64,000 nucleotides of DNA, taken from NCBI GenBank assembly GCA_021464245.1, contig JADCRB010000071.1, forward strand, positions 3,100,001-3,164,000, given 5' to 3'. The DNA comes from Carallia brachiata. Its lineage: Eukaryota > Streptophyta > Magnoliopsida > Malpighiales > Rhizophoraceae. Of the stretch, positions 14,045-23,886 are shown in pieces. Numbering within the stretch: position 1 is the stretch's first letter; each line of letters opens with the position of its first letter. The position numbers were made by a program, and so were the translations under genes. The notes under the pieces were generated by a model that saw only the letters and a list, made by a program, of their open reading frames with translations, made no database searches and was not told the DNA's origin.

Positions 14045-14709
14045 TGTAAAGCGTAAATTTCGAGTCTAAAATAATTAAACTCGAAAATACAAAAATAAAT
14101 TACAAATAAAAATTGTAAAGTAAAAGAAAATTTACGTGGGGTCGATCTCCGTAGATCCTCCGATTAGTGTTCCTTTTTTTTTTTGACTCCGTCAAGGGCT
14201 GCACGAGCTTGATCTGGACAGAAATAATTTCCACCGCTTTTTCTTGAACTGGATAGACTGAAACTGTGTCTGATTTGGATGTTTTGACTACGTTTAGGAA
14301 CCGTAGAGACTCGATCTGAGTTGATCTGACTTAATTTCACCGAGGGTCGAATGGACTTGTTCTCGGATGAGTTGCCTGGATTTTGCTGAGGGCCGTATGA
14401 GACTTAATCCCAACCGAATTTGTAATATTTCGATTTTTTTTTTTACTATCTCTCTCTCTTTTTTTTTCTTTTTTTTTTTTTCTTTGCACTGCGCTTCGCT
14501 GCCCTTTTTTTTTTCTTTTTTTCTTCTTTTTCTTCTCTCTGCTTGCTGGCTTGCTGTTTTTTTCAATTGGGGGGAGGCCATTTATAGGCCTCCCCCATGC
14601 CTGCCACCAACCAATGGTTGGTGGCATTGCAAAGGTTGGCAGCTGCCAACCTTCAAGGTTGGCGGCTGCCAACCATTAATTTTTTTTTTTTTTTTTTTTA
14701 TTGTTTACA
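14045..14709 (-). repeat. 3' LTR of the retrotransposon
   Basis: This 665-bp repeat matches 23449-24116 along its whole length; differences are a handful of substitutions (for example GAGTCTAA against GAGCCTAA, CAACCGAATTT against CAGCCGGATTT) and T-run lengths. Plus-strand ends are TGTAAAGCG and TTTACA. U3 lies at the high-coordinate side. It holds palindromes at 14570-14596, 14602-14626 and 14632-14653. The loop of the first is TATAAAT on the minus strand, the likely LTR TATA box. Confidence 0.95.
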
Positions 14710-14722
14710 AATGCCCCCACTT
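14710..14722 (-). other. Putative polypurine tract
   Basis: On the minus strand AAGTGGGGGCATT directly precedes the 3' LTR start (TGTAAACA). Its position and G-run fit the plus-strand priming site of an LTR retrotransposon, although the two Ts just before the LTR are unusual. Confidence 0.5.
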
Positions 14723-15055
14723 CAAGGGTCGGTAAGAAAAATTTTTACAGAGTAATTCGAACCGAGTCTTGAAGTCCAGTTTGAAATTTGGAAAGTCCTG
14801 ATGAACATTGAATCTTGGAGTCTTCTATCTTTGACCATGTCCGCTGTTGTTGGATCGCAATAGAAAACCGATATGATCTTGAAGAAGTTAGCAGCCCAGC
14901 CAATATAGAAATTGAAGTCTTGGCTCCAGGTGCGTTCGAGCTTCCATGGCTGGCAAAGGCTTTTAAATTCTTTGAAGTTCCAGAGCTCTGGTGAGGATGA
15001 TCCAGTAGGCAAAGAACTTGAACCTCCCCAAGAGAAGGCCCAGGACCTTGGAACT

Positions 15056-15440
15056 TCAAGACCGGCTCAGAGAGACTGACTGTAGTGATGATTTCCAAGT
15101 CTGCTTCGACGTAAGGAGAGTAGTTGGAACTTCCCTGTACGTCGCTGCATCCAAAGAAAGATTAGGATAATTGCAGCTTCTCATCCCTCTGTGGTAGATG
15201 TGAACTAAGGAGAGTAGTTGGAACTCCATGACACCGATGGCGTTGGAGACTGAGTTTCGAGGGCTTTTAGGGATCCCTCGAAGAAGACTACTCCTTCTTT
15301 TCTTAGCTCGTGCGCCTCCAACTTCTTGATCGAAGAACTTCCTGAGACAAGTGCAGAGACTAGCCATTTTCTTTTGAGAAAGAAGAGCTGAGGGGTGAAT
15401 ATTACAACTCGGGCATGCAGGATATATACACAAATAATAA

Positions 15441-15473
<33 letters not shown>

Positions 15474-16282
15474 GAAAAGTCAAAAAAGGTATGCAGAATC
15501 GGTAGGGCCACGTCCCTTTCCTGCATAAGAGACAAAAGAGGCAGCGGCTGACGCGTGTCACGAAAGTCGTTACCGTGTGTGGCAGAAGTCGTTGCCGTGT
15601 GCTGCGGAAGTCGTTGCCGCGTGCTGCAGAAGTCGTTGCAGAAGTCGTTGCACCTTATCTTGTCGGCCGTCCTAGCGGGGCCCGAGGTGCACTCCAAGTC
15701 AAGCTCGACCTCGTCTGGTGGGCCGATGATGTTGACGTCGCTTTCCGGCTGGTTGATGCTGCCGGAATATTCTGGAAAGAGAGGCAAAATTTCGCCGGAA
15801 TGACTCCTGTGTGCTAGAAAAATTCCTCCTAGACTTAAGTATCTAGGAGGGATGAACCCTTGGCTGACTCCGTGAAACCACCAGGACCAGTATGTATGCT
15901 CCCATAGGCTACGGCTTTGATGAACGTACCGTGGAGAGACCATTGCAGTGGTAGAACTTGGGCCGGCTTCATTTGAGGGTGAAGCTGTACTGGTGAGATC
16001 TACTATAGGAACAACAGGCTGTGCTTTGGAAATACCATCTCTCAGCGCCACTGTTTCCCTATGTCTCCGATTCTGGAACCAAAAATATACATTTTTTCCT
16101 TCGACTGCCCCTAGCGGGCGAAGTCGTGAGACAAGTTGGAGAATCTGTGTAGAGTTAGGGACAATACCTCCATCGTTGTAGAAGACTTCCTCCAAAATTT
16201 GCAGTTGTGCCATGGTCGGTTGCCACCTTGTGCGAGGTGACCTTTCTTCTCCCTTGTCTTGAGGTTCTGCAACTGGTTCCAT
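15056..16282 (-). CDS. WUSCHEL/WOX-type homeodomain protein ORF carried inside the retrotransposon
   Basis: A continuous 408-codon frame starting ATGGAACCAGTTGC. Residues about 17-80 form a WOX-type homeodomain: R-x-R-W-x-P near the start, ILEEVFYNDG for helix 1 and the following loop, and EGKNVYFWFQNRRHRE for the recognition helix, with the invariant W, F, N and R. The longer-than-usual homeodomain with EGKNV before the helix is the WOX hallmark (plant WOX reads EGKNVFYWFQN). Residues 165-170 (ILPLFPEY region) resemble the WUS box, and VELDLE near 192-197 resembles an EAR repression motif. From about residue 208 it runs through a 22-bp tandem repeat, and at about 270-278 through a lysine run encoded by an A-tract, so only the first 205 residues or so look like protein under selection. 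It lies in sense orientation between integrase and the 3' LTR. Expected role if expressed: DNA-binding transcriptional repressor. Confidence 0.75.
15563..15657. repeat. 22-bp minisatellite within the homeobox ORF
   Basis: Units starting GTCGTT and ending GCAGAA or GCGGAA repeat about three and a half times (GTCGTTGCCGTGTGCTGCGG type), with one shortened unit. On the coding strand they give repetitive C-N-D-F and T-R-Q-x-L-P segments, which marks where the homeobox ORF stops resembling a conserved protein. Confidence 0.8.
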
Positions 16283-16403
16283 CTTTCTTGCGGCAGAGGA
16301 GCAAAGGTCTTGGTATGTGGTGAAGATCGGTTGAGACTGATGCTGAGTTTCAGACTCAAACCCTCCGTTGCTTTTATATTTTTGGGCCGTTCACAGTTTA
16401 TAC

Positions 16404-16661
16404 TCATGCGGGCCAGGAGTTGGATTGGATTTTGAACTTGGGTTTGGTTGTTTGGGACTTGGAATTTTTGGGTTTTGGGCTTTGGATTGGATTTGGGTCG
16501 AGTGTTTGGGCTTCTAGACTTGGATTTTTGGACTTGGGTCGAGTGTTTGGGTTTTGGATTTGAATTTTTTGGATTTGGGTTGAGTGTTTGGGTTTTGACT
16601 CTGAATTGGGCTCAAGTGTTTGGGTTTGGACTTTCGCTTGGTCTTTCAGATCGGGACTTCG

Positions 16662-16697
<36 letters not shown>

Positions 16698-16728
16698 ATT
16701 TTTTTCTTTTTTTTTTTTTTTTTTTTTT

Positions 16729-16782
<54 letters not shown>

Positions 16783-16800
16783 ATATTTACACATAATACT
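16404..16800. repeat. Minisatellite and A/T homopolymer spacer between pol and the homeobox ORF
   Basis: 16440-16640 consists of degenerate tandem units of the type GACTTGGGTCGAGTGTTTGG and GGGTTTTGGATTTG. 16664-16778 is nearly pure T (A on the element's strand), broken by single G and C bases. Long open frames here encode only lysine or phenylalanine runs and are not genes. Confidence 0.8.
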
Positions 16801-16803
16801 GTT

Positions 16804-17960
16804 TCAGAAATTTACCATTGGGCCGATTCGGACGCCTTCTTGGTCTGACAGCATGTAAGCGTTGTGAGTGTAGGCCTCCTGCACTAAGTATGGCCCGTCC
16901 CATTTGGAAGTAAGCTTGTCACCAGGCCGATGCTTCATGTTGATGGGCCGTCGCACTGCAAGAACAAGGTCTCCAACTTGAAAAGATCGAGGCGGACCCT
17001 GCGGTTGAACGTGTTGGTGAGCCGGGCTTGGTAGCACTCAAGTTGCTGTTGTGCTTCGAGCCTCCTTTCATCGAGAGCTTCTAACTCATCCAGACGTAGG
17101 CGAGCATTCTCCTCCTGTGTGAGTCCTTCCAGAACAGCCATGCGCAGGGATGGAATCTGTGTTTCCAACGGCAGTATTGCTTCGACACCGTAGACAAGTG
17201 AGTATGGCGTCGCCTGTGTTGGAGTCCGGTAAGTTGTACGATACGCCCATAATGCCTCCGGAATTCTGTCATGCCAATCTCTTTTGGATTTAGAGACTAC
17301 CTTCCGCAACAGGTTGCATAAGGTCTTGTTGAATGCTTCGGCCAAGCCATTTGCTGGGGCATTGTACATGGATGACTTGTACTGCTTGAACTTGAACTTC
17401 TCGCAGAGCTTGTCGATTAAGCTGTTGTAGAACTGCTTACCATTATCAGTGATGATGAATCGAGGGACTCCATAGCGATAGATCAGCTGAGTCCGGATGA
17501 AATTGGCAACATGCTCCTTCTTTACCTCTCTAAGTGGAATGGCTTCAGCCCATTTTGAGAAGTAGTCGGTTGCTGCGAGGATGTACAGGTGACCCAGGGA
17601 TGACTTTGGCAAGGGCCCCACTAAGTCGAGACCCCAAGCTTCAAAGGGCCAGGATGAGACAGTTGGATGCAGTGGCTCCGGTGGTTGATGTATGTAATTC
17701 GCATGAAATTGACAAGCTTGACAGTTTTAGCAAACTCAATTGAATCACGTACCATGGTTGGCCAGTAGTATCCCATCCTTCTGAGTTGGAAGTGCAACTT
17801 AGGCCCGATTGATGTCCGCCACAAACACCAGAATGTGCTTCAGTGAGAGCCTGTTTTGCCTCTTCATTGGCTAGGCAGCGAAGTAGAACTCCATCAAAAG
17901 ACCTTCGATACAGAGCATCCTTGAGATATATGAAGCGGGGAGCTCGTCGTTGAATTTCTG
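16804..17960 (-). pseudogene. Retrotransposon integrase (frameshifted)
   Basis: The end of pol. An N-terminal zinc-binding region is recognisable around 17960-17740 (EAHSGVCGGHQSG, then MGYYWPTM in another frame). The catalytic core from 17621 has AATDYFSKWAEAIPL with the first Asp, FIITDNGKQF with the second Asp (17432-17458) and NGLAEAFNKT with the Glu (about 17322-17350). A C-terminal DNA-binding part with KWDGPYLV ends in a stop at 16804. The core is open over nearly 690 nt, but the zinc finger and the C-terminal part lie in other frames, so the protein would not be made intact from this sequence. Confidence 0.9.
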
Positions 17961-18099
17961 TCTTATGACGACGATCTTCGGGCAGCTTCCCGTGCTGTAG
18001 ATAGTCAATGATTGGTTGGCGCCAATTCGTCCTCCGCGAGACGTATAGATACAGCGTTGGCTGCTGTAGTTTCTTCATCATCCTTTGTGGCACTATCCA

Positions 18100-18870
18100 T
18101 TTTTGGCACACGGCAACAACTGTAGCCTGGATTTCTGACTTTGCAAGAGAAGTAGCCAGGTTAGCCAACGCGTCTGCCTGAGTGTTTTCTCGTCGAGGCA
18201 CATGCTCCAAGGTGATGCTTTCAAATTCATCCATTAGCTGTCGAGCACGTTGATGGTAAGGCGCAAGGTCCTCTTTCTTCACGTCATACAATCCTGTAAG
18301 TTGGTTGATGACGAGCTGGGAATCTCCATGGACTTCTATAGTTGGAATCTTCATATCGACAGCCATTTGAAGACCAATGATCAAAGCCTGGTATTCAGCA
18401 ACATTATTTGAACATAACTCACCGAGAATGATAGCATATGGTAGTATTTGTCGTTGAGGAGTGACAAACACTATGCACCAGCACCATCACGCCTTGCTGC
18501 ACCATCAAAGAACATCGTCCATGGTGGCGTAGTGTCTCAATGTAAAAGACCTCTTCATCTGGAAGATCATCTGTGAACTCCCAATCTGACGGAACAGGGT
18601 GATCTGCAAGGAAGTCTGCTAGAGCTTGTCCTTTGACTGCTTTTTGAGGCACGTAGACAATGTCGTAGCTTTGTAGGATTACTGCCCACTTGGCAAGTCG
18701 TCCTGACAAGATTGGTCTGGATAAGATATATTTGACAGGATCAGCTCTGGCAATGAGACGTACCGTGTGAGCTGCATGTAGTGCCTCAGCTTGTCAATGG
18801 CAAAGAACAGTGCTAGACATGTCTTTTCAATGGGCGAATAACTCAGCTCCGGACCATTTAGTGTTCTGCT
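18100..18870 (-). pseudogene. Degenerate RNase H plus second, archaeal-like RNase H
   Basis: The first RNase H remnant shows the LSGRLAKWAVILQSYDIVYV and KGQALADFLADHP segments typical of the Ty3/gypsy tether region (18709-18590). A second domain follows: NNVAEYQALIIGLQMA with its Glu, EVHGDSQLVINQLTG with its Asp, and HVPRRENTQADALANLA with the C-terminal Asp (about 18420-18160). A second RNase H of this kind after a degenerate first one is known from the Tat lineage and supports the classification. The two parts lie in different frames. Confidence 0.85.
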
Positions 18871-20095
18871 CAAGTAGTACAGGCAACTTCCTTTCCCTGC
18901 TCATTTTCCTGTGCAAGCAAGGCTCCCAAAGATCTTTCCTGTGCGCTGCAATGTAGAGAATCAACGACTTTCCTTGAATTGGAGCACCTAGGACCGGTGG
19001 ATTGGAAAGTACTTCTTTATGCTTCAAAGGCTTTGCTGCAAGCTTCGTCCCACTCGAAGTTGACATCCTTCTTCATCAACCGATGGAAAGGTTGACATCT
19101 CCCAGCTAAATTGGAGATGAAACGGCGAATGTAGGCAGCTTTCCTTGTAGACTTCGCAGCTCGTGCAGGTTTTTAGGTTCAGGCATCTTTTGAATTGCCT
19201 CAACCTTTGACTGATCAACTTCGATTCCACGATGGCGCACCACGAACCCAAGAAACTTTCCTGATGTGACACCGAATGCGCACTTGAGAGGGTTCATTTT
19301 GAGCTGATGCCTCCGAAGTCTTTCGAACACTGTCTTGAGATCCTCGAGGTGGTCTTTGCGCTTCTTAGTCTTTACAACTAAGTCATCAACATAACATTCT
19401 ACAATCTTGTGCAGCATGTCATCAAAAATTTTTTGCATAGCACGTTGATAAGTGGCGCCAGCATTTTTCAATCCAAACGGCATAACTTTGTAGCAGTATA
19501 TACCTTTTGGGGTGCGGAATGCTGTCAACTCCTCGTCTTCTGGTGCCATTCTGATTTGGTTATAGCCTGAAGAACCATCCATGAAGACAATGCTTCGTGA
19601 CCCGTTGTTGCATCGACTGTGATCTCCGTTATGGGCAATGGAAAGTCATCTTTCGGGCAGGCCTTGTTAAGATCTCGAAAATCAACACATACCCTCAACT
19701 GTCCATTCTTCTTTCCGGGACAATGTTGGCAATCCACGTTGGGTAGGTGACCTCTCGGATGAAGCCGGCATTGATCAGCTTGTTCACCTCCTCGATTTGT
19801 GGAATGAGTTCCGGGCGGAACCGTCGTTGTGGCTGCTTGACAGAACGACACCCTTCTTTACTGCTAGACGATGCACCGCAATTTTTGGGTCAAGTCCAGG
19901 CATTTCTTTGTAACTCCATGCGAACACGTCCCTGTATTGACTTAATACCTGAACATATTCTTGCTCTTCTTCTGCAGTAAGTAAAGCACTTACAAATGTA
20001 GGTCGAGGATCTTCCGGAGAGCCAAGATTGACCTCCTTGAGTTCATCAACAGTTGCTTGGCCACCATCTTCAAGTTCCGGGGGAGCCTCCTTCAC
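18871..20095 (-). pseudogene. Retrotransposon reverse transcriptase (frameshifted)
   Basis: Reverse transcriptase blocks follow in order: FAWSYKEMPGLDP, then VCVDFRDLNKACPKDDFPLP, MDGSSGYNQIRMAP, FGLKNAGATYQRAMQ, the catalytic YVDD at 19393-19382, and KCAFGVTSGKFLGFVV. This is the standard Ty3/gypsy arrangement. The frame is interrupted near 19850, near 19580, and again around 19110 and beyond. The interruptions are single-base shifts, and coding resumes each time in a neighbouring frame with family-typical sequence. Confidence 0.92.
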
Positions 20096-20585
20096 TTCAC
20101 CATCTGATGAGTCGGATCAGCCTCCTCGCTAATTGTGACATGAAATGAGCCTCTGACTTCACCTTCTTTGTTTGACTGGATAAGCCTGTCTTGTTTGGTG
20201 GTGGTGTGATGGCACGTGCATCAGCTGCTCGGCTTCGGCTCTTTAGCGTGATCCGCACAGGTGACTTCTCCTGATAGCCTAAGCCAGGTCGGGACTGTGA
20301 TGTTTGAGAAGCGGCGCCATGTGTGGACGGCAGCGTACCCATTGTGCTCGGGTTTGAGAAGTCATAGCCGCCTTTGCCAAAAGCTTGTATGCATTAGGAT
20401 CAAATCCTTCATGTGTTCTTCTTTCTGGAAGTGAGCCGCCTTCGACTGCCCCCGTGTGTGGTTTGACGAAGCCTTTTAATGGTTTTGAAGACAAAACCGG
20501 CTCAATCTTTGGTATCGGCAGAGTGTAAGTCTCCTTCAGGTTGTGCAGCTCCTTTGTTTTGGGTTGGCTATGACCTTGCTCCTGT

Positions 20586-21521
20586 TTAGATCAATACAAT
20601 AAGAGAAAGGGGGTTGACCTTCTGAGCGTCGTGACTTCGGCACATAGCGTAGGACTGGAGTGGAGCTTGAAGATGCAACATCCTTCGGACGAAGTTCAGC
20701 AGGCTGTGGCAGCTTTTCATTTGTTGGAGCCTGGGGTTGGCATTGGCAGGTTCTTCGACAGCTTTTCCCTTTTTGTGGATGCCCCCAGTCCAAGTAGCTT
20801 TTGACGGAATGATCTCCGGATTGTCTGTGTCAGTGTAGAAGACTGCATCCGCCAAATGTGATTCAGCATCATCGAACGGCTTTAAGTCAGCATTGACCTT
20901 TTGAACGCCACCATTGTAGTACTTAAAGCACTGATGCAGGCTTGAGAGCACAACTCCATTTCCATGAATCCACGGTCGTCCTAGCAACATCTTATATGTG
21001 GTACGTGCATCAATCACGTGAAATAGAGTGCTAGAAGTGAGATTACCGATAGTAGCTCCAAGCGAATCATCCCAATTGCTTTCTGTCCTCCTTGATTAAA
21101 GCCATGAATCATCAGCGGCTGTCTGATAATTCATCACCGATGCCGAGCTCCTTTATGGTGGATTTTGGGATAATATTGACTGCTGAGCCATCGTCGATCA
21201 GAATACGTCGAACCTTCTGTCTTTCACATAGCCTGATACATACAGCGGCCGATTGTGGGGTTTGGACCCCAGCAGGAGATCCTCATCTGAAAATGAGATA
21301 GCAGAGTAACATCCGACGTGATTTTGGTCCGCCTGTTGCTCCCTGAGTTAGACTCATTTGATGGCTGTGATTCAGCTGAGGTCTGGAGAGTATTGCTGAC
21401 TTGATTTTGCCACACTTCTGTTGATTGCAAAGCTATAAACAGCTGAGGGTTAGCGAGAAGGGTTTGGAGAGCTTCATATACCTTCTCCGTTGTCGACTTT
21501 TTGTTGTCGAGCGGCTCCTCC
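20586..21521 (-). pseudogene. Retrotransposon protease and flanking pol region (frameshifted)
   Basis: The aspartic protease active site reads LIDDGSAVNI (on the complement of about 21172-21201), followed by MIHGFNQGGQKAIG and VIDARTTYKMLLGRPWIHG. The segment between ELSDSR and MIHGF needs one extra base to stay in frame, where the family has a Leu codon. The later part (HLADAVFYTD and beyond) is the weakly conserved linker before reverse transcriptase. Confidence 0.8.
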
Positions 21522-23231
21522 TTACGGTGTGTCACTCTTCTGATGGTTTTGAAGTGATGGTGGTTGGTTTGCCGAGGTTACGCCTTCCTGGTCCAGAATG
21601 ATTTTATTCTGGCTTTTGAGCTTCATGATTAGCTCCTTCAGGACGAAACATTCTCGTTGGATGACTTACTATCCGGTGATATTTGCAGAATCTTGGATCG
21701 CTGACTCGATCCTTTTCATTCGGCCGCTTGCACTCTGGGAGTTCGATCAGCTTCGCCTCCAGAGTTGTCAAGAATGTCGGGACGTCTGAGTCGGGGAATG
21801 GATACTGCTTCTGCTCCAGCTCTCGCAATGTCACCTTCCGCCTTTCCTGTTGTTTTGGCTGAGTTATTTGGGTCGGAGGATTTACCTTAGCTCTGGCGCC
21901 CACTTTTACTGGTGCGGCTTCAACAGTCATCACTTCTTTCCTTTTCCGGAGCTGTTGGGTTTCTTAATCTCCCTTCTGCCCCCTTGCTGGGTCCAACTGG
22001 ATGGGAACCGTGCCTCCGGAAGTCTGGATACTTATCTCCATATCATGTGCACGGGTCGCCAGTTCTTCGAAAGTTCGGGGTTTGACACCCTGCAGGATGT
22101 ATAACAGCTCCCAATGCATTCCCTGGATGCACATCTCCACGGCAGAAGTCTCCGTCAGGCGATCTTTGCAGTCCAAGCTGAGGGCACGCCATCTGTTGAT
22201 GTATTCGACAACGGGCTCTCCTTTCTTTGTTTGGTGCTGGTAAGCTCCATCATACTTACCGTCCTTCGAGTGCTGAAAAATCTGTTGAGGAACTCTCGTT
22301 GTAGCTGTTCCCAACTGTCGATCGATTCTGGTTCAAGATTTATGAACCAGGTGAAAGCGGTCTCCCTGAGTGAACGAACAAACTGCTTCACCAAGAGATC
22401 TCCGTAAGTCCCTGCGTTGTTGCAGGTTTCAACGAAGTGGGCGATGTGCTGTTTGGGATCGCCTCGTCCGTCGAATTGTTGAAATTTGGGCGGCTGGTAG
22501 CCCAGAGGCATGTTGAGACTTTCGATCCGTCTGGTGTACGGTTTGACGTACATCTGCGATCCTTGGAAGGATGTAGCTTGTTGCAGTCGGATCGTATTGG
22601 CTATCATTTCCTGCAATTGTTGAACAGATAGCGAAGCTACAGAATTTGAGGGTGGCAGCTGTGTAGAACTACCTGGTCGCTTTTCTGCAGGGAAGACGTC
22701 GGCTGGTGTGGCTTCTGGAGTGAAACCGGGTGGATATGGTTGCTCCTCGCGGATTTCGGGATCAACTTGGATCGGGGCTTTTCCTTTGAGAGCTGCGATC
22801 TGTTGATCTTTTTCCTCGACGACTCTGATCAGCTGCAAAATTTTGTTCTCCAATTCTGAAATCCTTTCCTCTGTGCTGGTTGTGTTGGTCATCATGACGG
22901 CAACAGATGAGGCTCCGGGAAAGACTGGGGGAGAAAACTCTTCTGATTCTTCTGTGTGAGTCGGATTTTGTTGAGCAGGCTTCGTCGTGTTGCCCCCGAT
23001 TTCGATCGGGGTGGGTGATCGACTCCTCCATGCGGCAAGAGAGTCAGGGGAGAGATCCTGTTGTGCAAGCTGTGGACTCTCCATTTCGACATTTTGTCGG
23101 GTTTGGACGGCAAGAAATTGTGTCCGTCCCCGGGTTTCTGGACCTGCGTACCCAGGTAGGGTAGTTGATGCAGGCAATGGAGCCGTTGCCTTCTTTTTTG
23201 TGGCAGCAGTTGTACTCCTTTTCGGTGCCAT
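21522..23231 (-). pseudogene. Retrotransposon gag (frameshifted)
   Basis: Starts MAPKRSTTAATKKK at 23231, just after the leader. A coiled-coil-like segment (ISELENKILQLIRVVEEKDQ) precedes the retrotransposon gag domain, with YQPPKFQQFDGRGDPKQHI, AFTWFINLEP and WEQLQREFLNRFF. At about 22235 the frame shifts by one base and the domain continues as EPVVEYINRWRALSLDCKDR. Further shifts follow near 21985 and 21940 (GKGK into MTVEAAPVKV, where an A-run appears one base short). Several breaks sit in short homopolymers. Confidence 0.9.
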
Positions 23232-23239
23232 TTGATGTG

Positions 23240-23400
23240 CTGAACACCTGTAAAATTTTTTTTTTTTTTACTTTTTTTTTTTTACTTTTTACTTTTTTAC
23301 TTTTTACTTTTACTTTTTTTTTACTTTTTACTTTTACTTTTTTTTTTTTTTTACTTTTTTTTTTTTCTCGGCTCCCCTTTTACCTCTTTTTTTTTTTTAG
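23240..23400. repeat. A-rich leader of the retrotransposon
   Basis: Between the primer binding site and the gag start. On the plus strand it is a run of TTTTTACTTTTT-type units, on the element's strand A-rich AAAAAGTAAAAA. Non-coding 5' leader. Confidence 0.7.
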
Positions 23401-23424
23401 GAACAAGAGATGGGAGGTGAAGTT

Positions 23425-23442
23425 GTCCCACCGAGCGTGCCA
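23425..23442 (-). other. Putative primer binding site
   Basis: On the element's strand, six bases after the 5' LTR end, the sequence TGGCACGCTCGGTGGGAC begins with TGG, as expected for pairing with the CCA end of a tRNA. The tRNA was not identified. Confidence 0.6.
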
Positions 23443-23448
23443 AAAATT

Positions 23449-23855
23449 TGTAAAGCGTAAATTTCGAGCCTAAAATAATTAAACTCGAAAATACAAAAAT
23501 AAATTACAAATAAAAATTGTAAAGTAAAAGAAAATTTACGTGGGGTCGATCTCCGTAGATCCTCCGATTAGTGTTCCTTTTTTTGACTCCGTCAAGGGCT
23601 GCACGAGCTTGATCTGGACAGAAATAATTTCCACCGCTTTTTCTTGAACTGGATAGACTGAAACTGTGTCTGATTTGGATGTTTTGACTACGTTTAGGAA
23701 CCGTAGAGACTCGATCTGAGCTGATCTGACTTAATTTCACCGAGGGTCGAATGGACTTGTTCTCGGATGAGTTGCCTGGATTTTGCTGAGGGCCGTATGA
23801 GACTTAATCCCAGCCGGATTTGTAATATTTCGATTTTTTTTTTTTTACTATCTCT

Positions 23856-23886
<31 letters not shown>

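Noticed and set aside
16404..16784. 126-codon frame of lysine runs and 110-codon frame of phenylalanine runs
   Set aside because: Both are translations of the A/T homopolymer and minisatellite spacer in the retrotransposon.
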